Assembly: GCA_020073215.1 (NCBI GenBank)
Contig: JAIQFO010000006.1
Location: 1-64,000 of the forward strand
Direction of reading: 5' to 3'
Source of the DNA: Terriglobia bacterium
Lineage (GTDB): Bacteria; Acidobacteriota; Terriglobia; Terriglobales; Acidobacteriaceae
DNA: 64,000 nucleotides
Position numbers and translations under genes: made by a program. Below, piece after piece: positions 1-8,553 of the stretch. Within the stretch, counting starts at the first letter, position 1. Each line of letters opens with the position of its first letter. Under the pieces are notes generated by a model, which worked only from the letters and a program-made list of their open reading frames with translations, had not been told where the DNA came from and made no database searches.

Positions 1-139
1 CGACGATCTCGAGCGCGTGGTCGCCGATCTCGGCAATCAGGGCAACCGGGTGATGCGGGCAGTGCTGGCACCGTCGGCACTGTCGCCGGAAGCGCGCCCG
101 GAAGCGATCCTGATCCGCGCCCGCAAGCTCGGCCTCAAT
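1..139 (+). other. Edge sequence that does not continue pilM
   Basis: The minus-strand frame of pilM stays open here, but its translation turns into an arginine-rich, low-plausibility peptide after the conserved stretch LLVAVKKDM. The plus-strand frame from base 2 reads as ordinary protein (for example RVVADLGNQGNRVMRAVLAP) and stops making sense at about base 139, where pilM begins. What I see is two coding sequences of opposite orientation abutting. I infer either a contig-end chimera or a real rearrangement. The plus-strand fragment is too short to assign. Confidence 0.4.
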
Positions 140-576
140 CTCATGTCTTTCTTGACCGCCACCAGCAACACATCCATCTGCGGGCTGGTCGCGTCGTCGG
201 AAAGAATCTGGTAGTCGAGGTTCACATCCGCCAGATCGAACGGAATGTGCTGCGCCGCTTCCTTCTGGATGGTCTCCGCCAGTTCCTGATCGCTCATCGA
301 GGGCAGCGAGATCTTCTTCACGATCACCGAGTGTCCGCTGACTGCGGTCGCCACCGACTTCGATTTGATCTGGGTGTCGGTAAACAATTTGGCGATGGCG
401 CTCGAGACCGTGCCCGAGTCCACGATCATGGAATCGACCACGATGTCGGGAGCGATCGGCTCCAGGCCAAGGTGTGCGACTTCGATTCCACCGCGTGTCT
501 TCCTGAGCTCGACGGCCTTGATGCTCGAGGAGCCCACATCCAGCCCCACTATCGTCTTCGATCCCATTCCAAACAT
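37..576 (-). CDS. pilM: Type IV pilus assembly protein PilM, N-terminal part (truncated)
   Basis: PilM is an actin-like, ATP-binding cytoplasmic protein that links the type IV pilus (or pseudopilus) assembly platform to PilN. The start is set at MFGMGSKTIVGLDVGSSS. The upstream extension in the ORF track overlaps the preceding gene and is not family-like. GLDVGSSSIKAVEL is the first phosphate-binding loop of the actin fold, followed by a conserved SHM2-type region (VIVKKISLPSMSDQELAETI, then a stretch on helices binding the membrane platform). Only about 140 family-like residues are present, against roughly 350 in full PilM. Beyond base ~150 the frame no longer resembles the family. The gene lies 41 bases behind the helix-turn-helix gene on the same strand. 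Confidence 0.8.
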   Translation of the reverse strand: MFGMGSKTIVGLDVGSSSIKAVELRKTRGGIEVAHLGLEPIAPDIVVDSMIVDSGTVSSAIAKLFTDTQIKSKSVATAVSGHSVIVKKISLPSMSDQELAETIQKEAAQHIPFDLADVNLDYQILSDDATSPQMDVLLVAVKKDMRLRPSLRARIRIASGRASGDSADGASTARITRLP

Positions 577-617
577 GTGCCCGCCCTTCTTGTGCCGATG
601 TTCGTGTTCCGAATTCT

Positions 618-854
618 CTACGGAGTTCCGGCAGCCTTCACCGCCGCCTTGATTTTCTTGCCGCTCCGTGTTTCCGTTTCCACCGACTTCTCTTCCATCC
701 ACTGATCCAGCTTCGATTTTTTGAAGCGCCAGCGATTGCCCAACTTGAACGCCGGAATCTGCTGCTCGTTCACGTACTTGTACAAAGTGTCCGGACTCAC
801 TCCCAGATACTGCGAAGCTTGGCGAATGTTCATCACTTCTCGCGAGTCGGCCAT
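618..854 (-). CDS. Excisionase/MerR-like helix-turn-helix DNA-binding protein
   Basis: This 78-residue protein starts at MADSREVMNIRQAS. The ORF-track start 45 bases upstream lacks family character. The motif NIRQASQYLGVSPDTLYKYVNEQQIPAFKLGNRWRF, seen here in short pieces such as SPDTLYKYV and KLGNRWRF, is the HTH_17 (excisionase-family) winged helix, followed by a lysine-rich tail. Such proteins act as small DNA-binding regulators or architectural factors; the 'excisionase' label does not imply a phage. It precedes pilM on the same strand, so co-transcription with pilus genes is plausible. No target can be named. Confidence 0.8.
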   Translation of the reverse strand: MADSREVMNIRQASQYLGVSPDTLYKYVNEQQIPAFKLGNRWRFKKSKLDQWMEEKSVETETRSGKKIKAAVKAAGTP

Positions 855-1487
855 TAACGTTTCCCTACGCGTTCGAGCGTATTTTGGTGTGCTGAGCATA
901 TCTCAAACGGTAGCGCGGGCCTCTTCCCGTGAATTTCCCGGTTTTGCTGGGTTTTATGGGGTTTTTCTGGATTCCACAAAATGCGGACTTGCAGTGTTTC
1001 TCTGCAGGTTGTACGTGTAGAAGCGAATACCACAACCGCTAGTAGTTTATACGCATATCAGGCATCGGTCACCCGAATCACGGTAACCAAGGTACTAGAG
1101 ACGGTACGGAGGTACCTGAACGGCTGCGCAAGCCATTGAAAACGGGGCGATCCGCCCCCGCTGCCCGGCCGCGATTTCAGGCCTCATTTCGTTCACTTTC
1201 CGGGTTAATCTTCGCGTTCCCAAACCCGCGCACGCCAGGGAAACGCAGCCGTCGATCATGCGATGTCATTCTGATTCCCGCGCTCGCCGCGGTTGCTGTC
1301 CAGGGTTCGTCCACCGTGGAAAACCGTCAAGAGCCAGAAAGCGCTTTGCGGGAATTCTGCGGGATTAGAGATTTGGAGAAGAGGACCCCACTCCGCAGGC
1401 TCGACCGAAATGCTTCCCGTCGGCTTTCTAAGAGTCTGTTCAACAGACGATGATCCTGTGGTCACATTCGCCGTAAGTTAAGCAGAC

Positions 1488-1493
1488 TATAAT
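1488..1493 (+). promoter_or_regulatory. Candidate -10 hexamer (TATAAT)
   Basis: A perfect TATAAT lies about 95 bases upstream of the dehydrogenase start codon, in a locally AT-rich stretch. No good -35 hexamer is seen at 16-18 bases, so assignment as a sigma-70-type promoter is tentative. If it is used, the CRP/FNR-like palindrome at 1514 would lie just downstream of the transcription start. Confidence 0.35.
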
Positions 1494-1513
1494 CTTTATT
1501 GTCAGGATTATAT

Positions 1514-1527
1514 GTGACATGGATCAC
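1514..1527. promoter_or_regulatory. CRP/FNR-family-like operator upstream of the dehydrogenase
   Basis: The sequence GTGACATGGATCAC has GTGA/TCAC half-sites spaced by six bases, the layout known for CRP/FNR-superfamily binding sites. It is centred 68 bases upstream of the ATG at 1589. Two further palindromes of the same form occur at 20509 and 38715. Confidence 0.5.
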
Positions 1528-1588
1528 TTATATTTATGGGTCATTTTGGTACTCTGAATTCGGTACAAAACTAGAACGGAGCATTCCT

Positions 1589-2779
1589 ATGAAACTACTC
1601 GTCATCGGTTCCGGCATGATGGGATCCGCCGCCGCCTACGATATGGCCCGCCAGGGCCAAGTCGATTCCGTCACTCTAGCCGACAGCAACCTCAAACTCG
1701 CCAAGGATGTCGCAGCCCGAGTCAACCGCATCACCAACGACAAAAAAGTCCGGGCCGTCGCGCTCGACGCAGCGAAAGAGAAGGACGCCGCGCGTCTGAT
1801 GAAAGGCCACGATGGCGCGCTCTCCGCGGTTCCCTACTTCCTGAACCTCGGCCTGGCCAAAGCCGCCATCACCGCCGGATGCCATTTCGCCGATCTCGGC
1901 GGAAACAACACGGTAGTCCGCCAGGAACTGGCGCTCGCCAAGCAAGCCGAGAAACGCGGCATCGGAATCGCTCCCGATTGCGGCCTCTCGCCCGGCATGG
2001 CTTCCATCCTCGGTGGAGAATTAGTTCGCCGCCTCGACGGACGTGCCGACGCCCTCAAACTCTACGTGGGCGGCCTTCCCGAAAAACCGATGCCTCCGTT
2101 TCACTATCAGCTCGTATTCTCCGTCGAAGGACTCATCAACGAATACGTGGAGCCAGCCCGCATCCTCCGCAAAGGCAAGCTGATCACCATCGAGCCTCTC
2201 ACCGAACCCGAACCGTTTCACATGAACGGCTTCGCGCCGCTCGTGGCCTTTCAAACCTCTGGCGGAACCTCGACCTTGCCCGAAACCTTTGAGGGAAGAG
2301 TCGGCGAGTGCTTCGAGAAAACTCTGCGTTATCCCGGCCACTACGATCTGCTCTGCGAATTGAAAGACCTGGGCCTGTTTTCGAATGAGAAAATGCGGGT
2401 TGGCGACGTGGACGTCGCGCCGCGCGCCGTCCTGTCCAAGGTCTTCGAAGGCAAGTTCGCCGGCAAAGGCCCCGACCTTTGCATCATGCGCCTCGAAGCT
2501 CACGAATCGGTGAAGGCCCCCGGAGTCCGCGGCCTGCTCGGCGGAAAACTCAAAGGCCGGGTAGCGACGTTTACCATGGTCGACCACTACGATCCCAAGA
2601 GCGACATGAGCGCCATGATGCGCACCACCGCCTTCCCTGCCTCGATTGTCCTGCAGATGATGTGCGCGGGCGCCGTCAGCAAACACGGAGCGGTCTTGCA
2701 GGAGCGCGACGTCCCCGCCGAAGCCTTCCTCGAAGAAATCGCGCGCCGGGGAATCAAGATCGAGTACCGCATCGAGTAG
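1589..2779 (+). CDS. Saccharopine dehydrogenase-like NAD(P)-dependent oxidoreductase
   Basis: This 396-residue enzyme starts at MKLLVIGSGMMGSAAA, behind a GGAG ribosome binding site; the longer ORF-track start is unsupported. An N-terminal Rossmann fold (GSGMMG, with D50-like acidic residue after beta-2) is followed by the saccharopine-dehydrogenase core (ALSAVPYFLN, DLGGNN, PDCGLSPGM) and a C-terminal substrate domain. The family includes saccharopine reductase and lysine 6-dehydrogenase. Length and the PDCGLSPGM segment fit the lysine 6-dehydrogenase-like branch better than the bifunctional eukaryotic type. Substrate is not determinable. It stands alone on its strand with a CRP/FNR-like site upstream. 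Confidence 0.8.
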   Translation: MKLLVIGSGMMGSAAAYDMARQGQVDSVTLADSNLKLAKDVAARVNRITNDKKVRAVALDAAKEKDAARLMKGHDGALSAVPYFLNLGLAKAAITAGCHFADLGGNNTVVRQELALAKQAEKRGIGIAPDCGLSPGMASILGGELVRRLDGRADALKLYVGGLPEKPMPPFHYQLVFSVEGLINEYVEPARILRKGKLITIEPLTEPEPFHMNGFAPLVAFQTSGGTSTLPETFEGRVGECFEKTLRYPGHYDLLCELKDLGLFSNEKMRVGDVDVAPRAVLSKVFEGKFAGKGPDLCIMRLEAHESVKAPGVRGLLGGKLKGRVATFTMVDHYDPKSDMSAMMRTTAFPASIVLQMMCAGAVSKHGAVLQERDVPAEAFLEEIARRGIKIEYRIE

Positions 2780-2839
2780 GACTTGCCCGTGTAGAGGCCT
2801 TGCTCGTGCGGGGACGGGAGGGTGAGGAAGGGAGTGTGG

Positions 2840-2860
2840 GGACGGGCGACTCGCCCGTCC
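2840..2860. repeat. Palindromic element, GGACGGGCGA / TCGCCCGTCC
   Basis: Two perfect 10-base arms flank one central base just downstream of the dehydrogenase gene. Related palindromes lie at 9105, 17993, 40972, 55899, 57181 and 62934, so this is a dispersed family rather than only a terminator. No T-run follows it. Confidence 0.75.
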
Positions 2861-3052
2861 AGTTCGAGTAGGGACAGCCGCCCCCGGCCTGGTCCTCAGA
2901 CCGCGCGCTTGTCGCGGGCTGGGGTGGTCGGCCGCCCCAGCCATTTAGCTGTCAGCCGTAGTTTGCTGCCCGTCTTCTCAGGGTGTCAGCGTCGACGCAT
3001 GTAACCAAGATTGCCATCGACAACCGGGCACGAGAGAGCGAAAACAAAGGGC

Positions 3053-3307
3053 ATGAGGAAAGGCTGGCTGGTATTTTGCCTGCTTCTGGCCGGTTGCGCG
3101 GCGAAGAAGCAGCCGGTTGCGGCAACCCCGCCTCCCATCCGGAGCCAGCAGCCACCACCCACTGCCGAACTCATCGAACACTGTGTAGTAGTCAAGCAGG
3201 AAAACGCCAACACAGTGACCTGTAGTTGTCTGCCCGTGACCACCGTGATCGATTCAAAAACAGGACACACCAAAATAGTTTGCAAGAAAATGAAAGAAGA
3301 AAAATGA
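3053..3307 (+). CDS. Small predicted lipoprotein
   Basis: This 84-residue protein starts at MRKGWLVFCLLLAGCAAKK, a lipoprotein signal with a clear lipobox (LLAGC) that would be cleaved before Cys16. A proline-rich linker follows, then a short domain with two cysteines (TCSCLP) and a lysine-rich C terminus. I recognise no family. The start upstream in the ORF track would bury the signal sequence, so the internal ATG is preferred. It lies between the dehydrogenase and the convergent kinase gene. Function unknown. Confidence 0.6.
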   Translation: MRKGWLVFCLLLAGCAAKKQPVAATPPPIRSQQPPPTAELIEHCVVVKQENANTVTCSCLPVTTVIDSKTGHTKIVCKKMKEEK

Positions 3308-3390
3308 GGTCGGGAGCGGAGACTGGAAGGCAAAGTGATTCAGACGCTATCCTGATCGCAGAAGGGTAAGGTGGAAGAACGCTGCCATGG

Positions 3391-5553
3391 CTAAGTCTTG
3401 GGTGTTTGCATCAGGGCGCGGAAGCGCGGATGCTCACGCACCGGGGCGAGATCAGGGTCATGTTCCATCCATTCGCGTTGGCCCCATCCGTGCGTAATGG
3501 ATTTCTCGAGGCAGTCCACAGCCTTGTCAGACTCGCCCAGCAGGGCAAATACGCAAGCCACGTTGTACAGAACCTGGGGCTCTTCTCCTTCCAGAGCCAA
3601 AGCTCGCTCCGCCCACTCCATGCTCTTTTCCCGTTCCTTCAACTGCGACAAAGCATTCGCGCCAAAATACAGCGCGCGAGAATCACCGGGATGTAGTTCC
3701 AAATGTTTTTCCGCGGCTGCCAGCCCACGCCGGTAAGCAGCCTGCGCTTCCGGTTTGAGTCCGAGCCCGTTCAGAGCGCTGGCTAGCAGCATGGGTGCCT
3801 GATAGTCCTCAGGACTAACCCTGCTAGCCTGCTCGAACCAGGCCACAGCATCCTCAAATTTTCCCTGAGCGTAGCAGTTGCGGGCGAAGAAGTAATAGGG
3901 TTCGAACAGCCGGGGTCCGAGCCGCATGGCCGTCCGAAATTCGCGCTCAGCTTCCGCATAGTCCTTTTTCATCGAGGCAGTGAGACCACACGAAGCGTGC
4001 GCCTCTGCCAGGTCGGGATCAATTTCCAAGGCCCTTCGACTGGCTTGATCCGCCTGCTCCAGATTGCCCTTGCTCGAATCCCAGTAGAAGTAGAGAAACG
4101 CGGAGCAATCGGCAATGCCGGCGTAAGCCCTCGCGTAGCCGGGATCGATCTCGATTGCCTTGGCGAACATCTCCCGTGCGAAGTCAAAGCCCTTGCGCCG
4201 AAACTGGTGGAAGAACTGGCGACCCCGCAGGTAGAAATCGTAAGCGCGCACGTCCGCGGTGGGAATTTTTGCAATGGCTTTCCTCTCGGTTTCGGTCAGG
4301 ACCACTTGGAGTTCATGCGCAATGTTCGTCGCGATCTCGTCCTGGATGGCGAACACATCTTCGAGTTTCCGGTCGTACCTTTCCGCCCAGACGCAGTGGC
4401 CGCTACGAGTCTCCACCAGTTTGGCCGTGATGCGCAGGCGGTCGGCACCGCGGCGCAGGCTGCCTTCCAGAAGGTAACGCGCATTCAACTGTTGGCCCAC
4501 TTGGGCGGGTGTGACCGGCCTGTCACGGAAACCCAGAACAGCGGAACGGGAGAAGACTCGCAGCTCTTTGATCTTCGAGAGCTCGGTCGTTATGTCCTCG
4601 GTGATGCCGTCCCGGAAATACTCGTCTTCCCGCTGACCGCTGAGATTCTCAAAATACAGCACCGCCACTGATTTCTCTTGCGTTGCCGCCCGGCCCGCTC
4701 TTCGCAGGTCTGTCAGCAGTTCGAGAGCGGATTGATAGCGGTGCGCCGGCTCTTTCTCGAGACACTTCAGGATGATCTGCTCAAGTTGAGTCGAGAGTTC
4801 GGGGCGCACGCGTGCGGGTGGGAGTGGGGTTTTATGCAGAATGGCCTCGATCAGGTTAGTGATGATTGCCGATTCAAATGGATGGCACCCGGTCGCCATC
4901 TCGTACAACACCACCCCGATGGAGTAGATATCACCGCGCACGTCCGCGGGGTCGCCCCGCAGTTGCTCGGGCGACATGTAGATAAGTGTGCCTGCTACCG
5001 CCGGAGCAACAGTACTTTCCGTTGGGCTTCCTGGCCCCAGCACCGCCAGCGGTCTGGCCAAGCCGAAATCAAGAATCTTTAGCCTTCCATCGGGCATAAC
5101 TCGCAAATTGCCGGGTTTGAGATCGCGGTGGACGATGCCTTGGCCATGAGCCGCGGCGATACCTTCAGCCAGTTGCATGGCGAGCCGGAGAATGTCGTCC
5201 TCGGGCAGAGGACCTTTTGCCAGTTGCTCGTTCAGGGAGACGCCGGGAACATACTCGGTCACAAGAAAGTCCGTCTCCTCGTGAGTGTCAAAATCGTGGA
5301 CGGTAGCGATGGTCGGATGGTTGAGCTGGGAAAGGGTCAAGGCCTCGTGGCGGAAGTTGTGGCGGGCTTCTTCATCAGCGAGGGTGCCTTCGGGAAGAAC
5401 TTTGATTGCCACTTCCCGAGCAAGGTGCTCATCTCGAGCACGGTACACTTCACCAATGCCACCTGCACCGATCTTTTCCAGGATCAAGTAGTGTCCCAAC
5501 CGCTCGCCAACAAGTTGCCGTTCCGCAACCGCCTGGCGGTTCATGGGGAACAC
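3391..5553 (-). CDS. Serine/threonine protein kinase with TolB-N-like domain and TPR repeats
   Basis: This 720-residue protein starts with a Hanks-type kinase: glycine loop GAGGIGEVY, catalytic lysine in VAIKVLP (K51), HRDLKPGN and DFGLA loops, and MSPEQ activation segment. It therefore looks catalytically competent. After about residue 290 comes a TolB-N/adenylate-cyclase-associated segment (SVAVLYFENLSGQREDEYF...DGITEDITTEL), then an array of TPR repeats with anchors such as AEAHASCGL and ALNGLG. I see no membrane segment between kinase and TolB-N, unlike the paralogue at 60410, so it is probably cytoplasmic. It likely phosphorylates protein targets in response to an unknown signal, with TPRs as interaction surface. 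Confidence 0.9.
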   Translation of the reverse strand: MFPMNRQAVAERQLVGERLGHYLILEKIGAGGIGEVYRARDEHLAREVAIKVLPEGTLADEEARHNFRHEALTLSQLNHPTIATVHDFDTHEETDFLVTEYVPGVSLNEQLAKGPLPEDDILRLAMQLAEGIAAAHGQGIVHRDLKPGNLRVMPDGRLKILDFGLARPLAVLGPGSPTESTVAPAVAGTLIYMSPEQLRGDPADVRGDIYSIGVVLYEMATGCHPFESAIITNLIEAILHKTPLPPARVRPELSTQLEQIILKCLEKEPAHRYQSALELLTDLRRAGRAATQEKSVAVLYFENLSGQREDEYFRDGITEDITTELSKIKELRVFSRSAVLGFRDRPVTPAQVGQQLNARYLLEGSLRRGADRLRITAKLVETRSGHCVWAERYDRKLEDVFAIQDEIATNIAHELQVVLTETERKAIAKIPTADVRAYDFYLRGRQFFHQFRRKGFDFAREMFAKAIEIDPGYARAYAGIADCSAFLYFYWDSSKGNLEQADQASRRALEIDPDLAEAHASCGLTASMKKDYAEAEREFRTAMRLGPRLFEPYYFFARNCYAQGKFEDAVAWFEQASRVSPEDYQAPMLLASALNGLGLKPEAQAAYRRGLAAAEKHLELHPGDSRALYFGANALSQLKEREKSMEWAERALALEGEEPQVLYNVACVFALLGESDKAVDCLEKSITHGWGQREWMEHDPDLAPVREHPRFRALMQTPKT

Positions 5554-5660
5554 TCCTTCCCTCTTATCTGAATCTTAGGTACAGCCTGCGGGTAAAGTCA
5601 AAGGCAACCGTCACACCGTAGGAGGACGAAAGAGGAGTATATGTGTTGGCGATAAACCGT

Positions 5661-5674
5661 ATCACTCATTGACC
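5661..5674. repeat. Copy of a recurring intergenic motif (CACTCATTGACC)
   Basis: The sequence ATCACTCATTGACC lies between the kinase gene and the next minus-strand gene. Near-identical strings occur at 26113, and weaker ones at 16158, 27020 and 44353, always outside genes. Function unknown; it could be part of a promoter or of a longer repeat. Confidence 0.4.
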
Positions 5675-5743
5675 GGTTCTGAGTGTTAACGATTTCACCA
5701 GCAGACCGCCAGGGAACAGCGCCCCTACGAAACAGACTCGCCC

Positions 5744-6748
5744 TCACTGCTCGCGGATCTCCTCCCCCACCACCGTAATCTTCGTAGCCGTGCGGAATTT
5801 CTTGTAATCGCGGAAGTTCACTTCGACATCCTCGTTGTATCCCTTGAAGAGAGCAATCCGCGCGTCGAGGTGGAACTGAACGTGTTTGGGCAGCCAAACT
5901 TCGTCGTTCACCTTGGTCTGCTCGGCCAGAACACGCGTGCCTTTGTGGATTCTTGCCAGCACGAAGCCAAACGATAGGGTGTCAACGGCGACGATGTCGA
6001 GCTTCACCCATTGCGCTTCGGATTTGTCGATCCAGACGCGCCCTTTGAACTTGCTCAGCATCTTGGCGGCGCGCTCCTTGGCCTGGTAGCCGGGACGTGG
6101 CTCGCCCTCGAGCACCCAGGTATCGCGCCCGTCGATCTCTTCCGAGCCGACGAGCCGGAAGTTGAACGCGTCGGCAATCTCCGCCACAAACTTGCGGGCC
6201 TCTTCGCGGTTCTTCTCGTCTTTCTCCCGGCGCTTGCGGCGGTCTTCCTCCGATTCGTTCTTGCGTTTGTCGATGATCTTCTGAATCTTGTCGTCTTCCT
6301 TCTTCGCCTCGTCGGCCGACAGCGGCTTGTCATCCTTGGCGGTCAGCCGCTCGACCAATTCTCCATAAATCTCGAGGATCTCCGACGTTCGGGATTCGGA
6401 CTTCTTCACCCCACCGTGCCCATCGAGTTTGTGCTCTTCTTCGCGCTGGATGAAGGTGTAATCGCGCTGCCGCTTCTCGTTTTCCAGTTCTTTCGCTTCG
6501 GCGCGAAGCAGCAGTTCCCGAATCTGGTCCGGCGGCACCACGCCACTGGCGTCGGGTTTCAGATCGATGGGCTTCAGATCTGTGTGCTTGAGATCAACCG
6601 GCGGAGGAACCGGCGCAGCGGGGGTTGAAGGAGGACTCGAAGGTGGAGCCGGAGGCGAATCCTGACCGAAAGCGCAGCCCGCCAGCAGAACCACCGTAAA
6701 GAGGAGCCCGGCCAAGATCGGCCCAACGCAAGAACGCAAGACAGCCAT
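5744..6748 (-). CDS. Exported protein with charged helical middle and outer-membrane-lipoprotein-like C-terminal half
   Basis: The start is set at MAVLRSCVGPILAGLL, a signal peptide with a possible lipobox (LLAGC). The extra 41 residues in the ORF track encode the spurious peptide LNHGGHRGA derived from a dispersed repeat. The mature protein has a proline-rich linker, a long charged segment (residues ~140-220, many E, K and R, probably helical), then a beta-rich region (DTWVLEGEPRPGYQ, GRVWIDKSEAQWVKLDIVAV) resembling proteins of the LolA/LppX-like outer-membrane lipoprotein sorting fold. The parallel to that fold is by eye. It follows the transglutaminase-like gene on the same strand, and its function is unknown. 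Confidence 0.65.
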   Translation of the reverse strand: MAVLRSCVGPILAGLLFTVVLLAGCAFGQDSPPAPPSSPPSTPAAPVPPPVDLKHTDLKPIDLKPDASGVVPPDQIRELLLRAEAKELENEKRQRDYTFIQREEEHKLDGHGGVKKSESRTSEILEIYGELVERLTAKDDKPLSADEAKKEDDKIQKIIDKRKNESEEDRRKRREKDEKNREEARKFVAEIADAFNFRLVGSEEIDGRDTWVLEGEPRPGYQAKERAAKMLSKFKGRVWIDKSEAQWVKLDIVAVDTLSFGFVLARIHKGTRVLAEQTKVNDEVWLPKHVQFHLDARIALFKGYNEDVEVNFRDYKKFRTATKITVVGEEIREQ

Positions 6749-6796
6749 ACGAAACAACCCGCGAAGCCGTTCGCTCACAAATGCAGCTCTCCCCAG

Positions 6797-6828
6797 AGCA
6801 CCCCTGTGCCCCCCGTGGTTAAGGCTCT
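6797..6828. repeat. Dispersed 'CCCCTGTG-CCCCCCGTGGTT' repeat, uninterrupted copy
   Basis: This repeat copy lies between the start of the exported protein and the end of the upstream gene. It produces the artefactual peptide NHGGHR in overlapping frames. Its core CCCCTGTG-CCCCCCGTGGTT is intact here, whereas the copy at 47338 has 34 extra bases at the hyphen. Confidence 0.55.
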
Positions 6829-7448
6829 TTCTCCGCCCGTTCCAGGCACCCGGCCCGGAACGACCGCCCATCCAGCCGATGCAAGCGCCGAGCCTGAGCG
6901 CGAGTGATCAGCGAAGTATGAGAAATCGTGAACAGATATTCCGCCACAAACCACACCGGCTTCTCGGTCGTCATCCAGTCCAGGGGATCGAAGCGCTTCA
7001 TATGCACCGGCCGGGAAAAAGTCCGCAAAGTCCGCTCTCCGCGCAAGTTGAAATAAACGTCAAAGTAACTCAAAGCCAGTTCGCGCAGCGACCGATATAC
7101 CGGTTCGCGATAGCGGCATCCGGTGTAGTTCGATTTGGCCACCGCCCCCCAGTGCCCGTCGTTGGGACTGCGATACACCGCAATCACATGATCGGTATCG
7201 TGCTCGGCCTCGAGGTCAACGATCAGCGGAGGATACCCATTCGCCCGCAAAGCCGCCGCCGCAAACAGCGCTCCCTCATAACAATGCGACGTATTCTCCC
7301 GAAGCACAAGTCGCGGAGACCAGGCACTGTCCTCAAGGTGATAAGGCATGTCGTCCAACAAGCGCTGAATGCCATGTGGAGTCTTCAACCCACGCAGCTT
7401 GCGAAGTTCGGCCGGGGTCAGGCCCCAGGAATTGGTGTCGGCGCTCAT
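6819..7448 (-). CDS. Transglutaminase-like (cysteine protease fold) protein
   Basis: This 209-residue protein carries a Cys-His-Asp arrangement typical of transglutaminase-core proteins: NTSHCYEGALFAAAALRANG (nucleophile Cys with following helix), then EHDTDHVIAVYRS (His) and a downstream Asp/Asn in the SPNDGHWGAVAKS region. The pattern CxE-G-xxxAAAxLRxxGxPP is the usual helix carrying the cysteine. No signal peptide is visible, so it is probably cytoplasmic. Substrate is unknown; such proteins can be peptidases, amidases or crosslinkers. The 3' end lies upstream of the exported protein gene. Confidence 0.6.
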   Translation of the reverse strand: MSADTNSWGLTPAELRKLRGLKTPHGIQRLLDDMPYHLEDSAWSPRLVLRENTSHCYEGALFAAAALRANGYPPLIVDLEAEHDTDHVIAVYRSPNDGHWGAVAKSNYTGCRYREPVYRSLRELALSYFDVYFNLRGERTLRTFSRPVHMKRFDPLDWMTTEKPVWFVAEYLFTISHTSLITRAQARRLHRLDGRSFRAGCLERAEKEP

Positions 7449-7518
7449 TCTCTGATTCGAAGGTAGCAGGAGAACACAATGTTTGAAAATAGAGCGGGGA
7501 GTTCGCGGCTCGTGGCGA

Positions 7519-8553
7519 TTACCTCACCGGCTCCGTTTGTTGGCAGTTGCGGAGCGTCGCGTTGACTCTTGAGAGTTCTTCTTCATTCCGCTTCCTGAAA
7601 GGGGCAAGCCGGACCGTTCTCCCCTGTGTTTCGGCGCGGTCCCCTTGCAGGCGCGGAGCGAGGCTCTCAAACACCGCCTGTGCTTTGCGGTAGTATTCGC
7701 ATCCACCGGTATCGAGGTCTTCACCCACAATCCTGTAGTTCAGCCCAACGTTGAACACATTTGCCACGTCCATCGGGTTAAAGTCCATGGCTTTTTGCGA
7801 GTACTCGGCGCCGAGCTTCATCCATTTTCCACGCTGGTCTGTGTCTTGGAAGGCGCGCATGAAGTATGTAGTAGCAATCGTTTGAAAGATGAAATCATCC
7901 CCCGGCTGGCCCTTTGCAGACCGCAACCCAAGTTCGACGGCATCGTCAAAGCGACCTCTGTCTCTAAGCTCGGCGATTCGTGTCGCCGCTTCAACCTGTT
8001 GACTGGGAGTAACCAACGACCAAGGCGCATCGAGAGCGTCGCGGTAAAGCTTGATTGCGATAATTGCGACCACCACTATTATCACCACGGCGGCGACCAC
8101 CACCCATCTCCGACGGCCTTCGGCCTTTTCTGCTGGCATCTGCGGTCGCGTTCCCCTAAAGCGGGCGATGATGAGCGCACTCGCGACGCAAGCGATAACT
8201 GGCCACAACATGTCAGCACCCTGCGACCAACGATCCCACGTGGTCGGAGGGAGATAAGAGTGGTAATGCCCTCTGCCTCGCATCGCGTAGAGTAACGCGG
8301 CGACAACCGCCCACCACTGCGGTCGCGTGCTAGCTACTAAGAACATGATGAGCGCCGCGGCGACGGCTGCAGCCACGGCCATACCCATCGAAGTCATTAC
8401 ACCCATCGCAACTGCGGCAAGAAGACTGTCCCCATAAGTAATCCCGCTGTTGAGCCCTGCGAACAACCAAATGAACAGAACCGCTGCTTGACTCGAAAGC
8501 CAGAACGCCCCGAAAGTGATGAAGAGATTTCGGATCCAAGACATGTAAATCAT
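7519..8553 (-). CDS. Membrane protein with C-terminal TPR-like domain
   Basis: The 344-residue product has about four or five hydrophobic segments in the first 190 residues (for example LSSQAAVLFIWLFAGL, AMGVMTSMGMAVAAAVAAAL, WVVVAAVVIIVVVAIIAIK) and a soluble C-terminal part with helical repeats (FDDAVELGLRSAKGQPGDDF, YSQKAMDFNPMDVANVFNVG) suggestive of TPRs. It starts at MIYMSWIRNLF, and the second Met nine bases on is an equally good start. No family is recognised. It is probably an inner-membrane protein whose TPR-like part mediates contacts. Confidence 0.55.
   Translation of the reverse strand: MIYMSWIRNLFITFGAFWLSSQAAVLFIWLFAGLNSGITYGDSLLAAVAMGVMTSMGMAVAAAVAAALIMFLVASTRPQWWAVVAALLYAMRGRGHYHSYLPPTTWDRWSQGADMLWPVIACVASALIIARFRGTRPQMPAEKAEGRRRWVVVAAVVIIVVVAIIAIKLYRDALDAPWSLVTPSQQVEAATRIAELRDRGRFDDAVELGLRSAKGQPGDDFIFQTIATTYFMRAFQDTDQRGKWMKLGAEYSQKAMDFNPMDVANVFNVGLNYRIVGEDLDTGGCEYYRKAQAVFESLAPRLQGDRAETQGRTVRLAPFRKRNEEELSRVNATLRNCQQTEPVR

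Larger units (their letters stand above)
855..1588. other. Intergenic region between divergent genes
   Basis: About 730 bases separate the HTH gene from the dehydrogenase gene. Short ORFs in the track (for example 1136..1453) have no recognisable domain or convincing ribosome binding site. The supportable content is at the right end: a TATAAT hexamer and a GTGA-N6-TCAC palindrome upstream of the dehydrogenase. I see no RNA gene or mobile element. Confidence 0.5.

Noticed and set aside
618-854. Prophage or integrative element suggested by an excisionase-like gene
   Set aside because: The family is used for many small regulators; there is no integrase, att site or phage gene nearby.
2021-2944. 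307-residue minus-strand ORF
   Set aside because: It is the antisense shadow of the saccharopine-dehydrogenase-like gene and has no domain.
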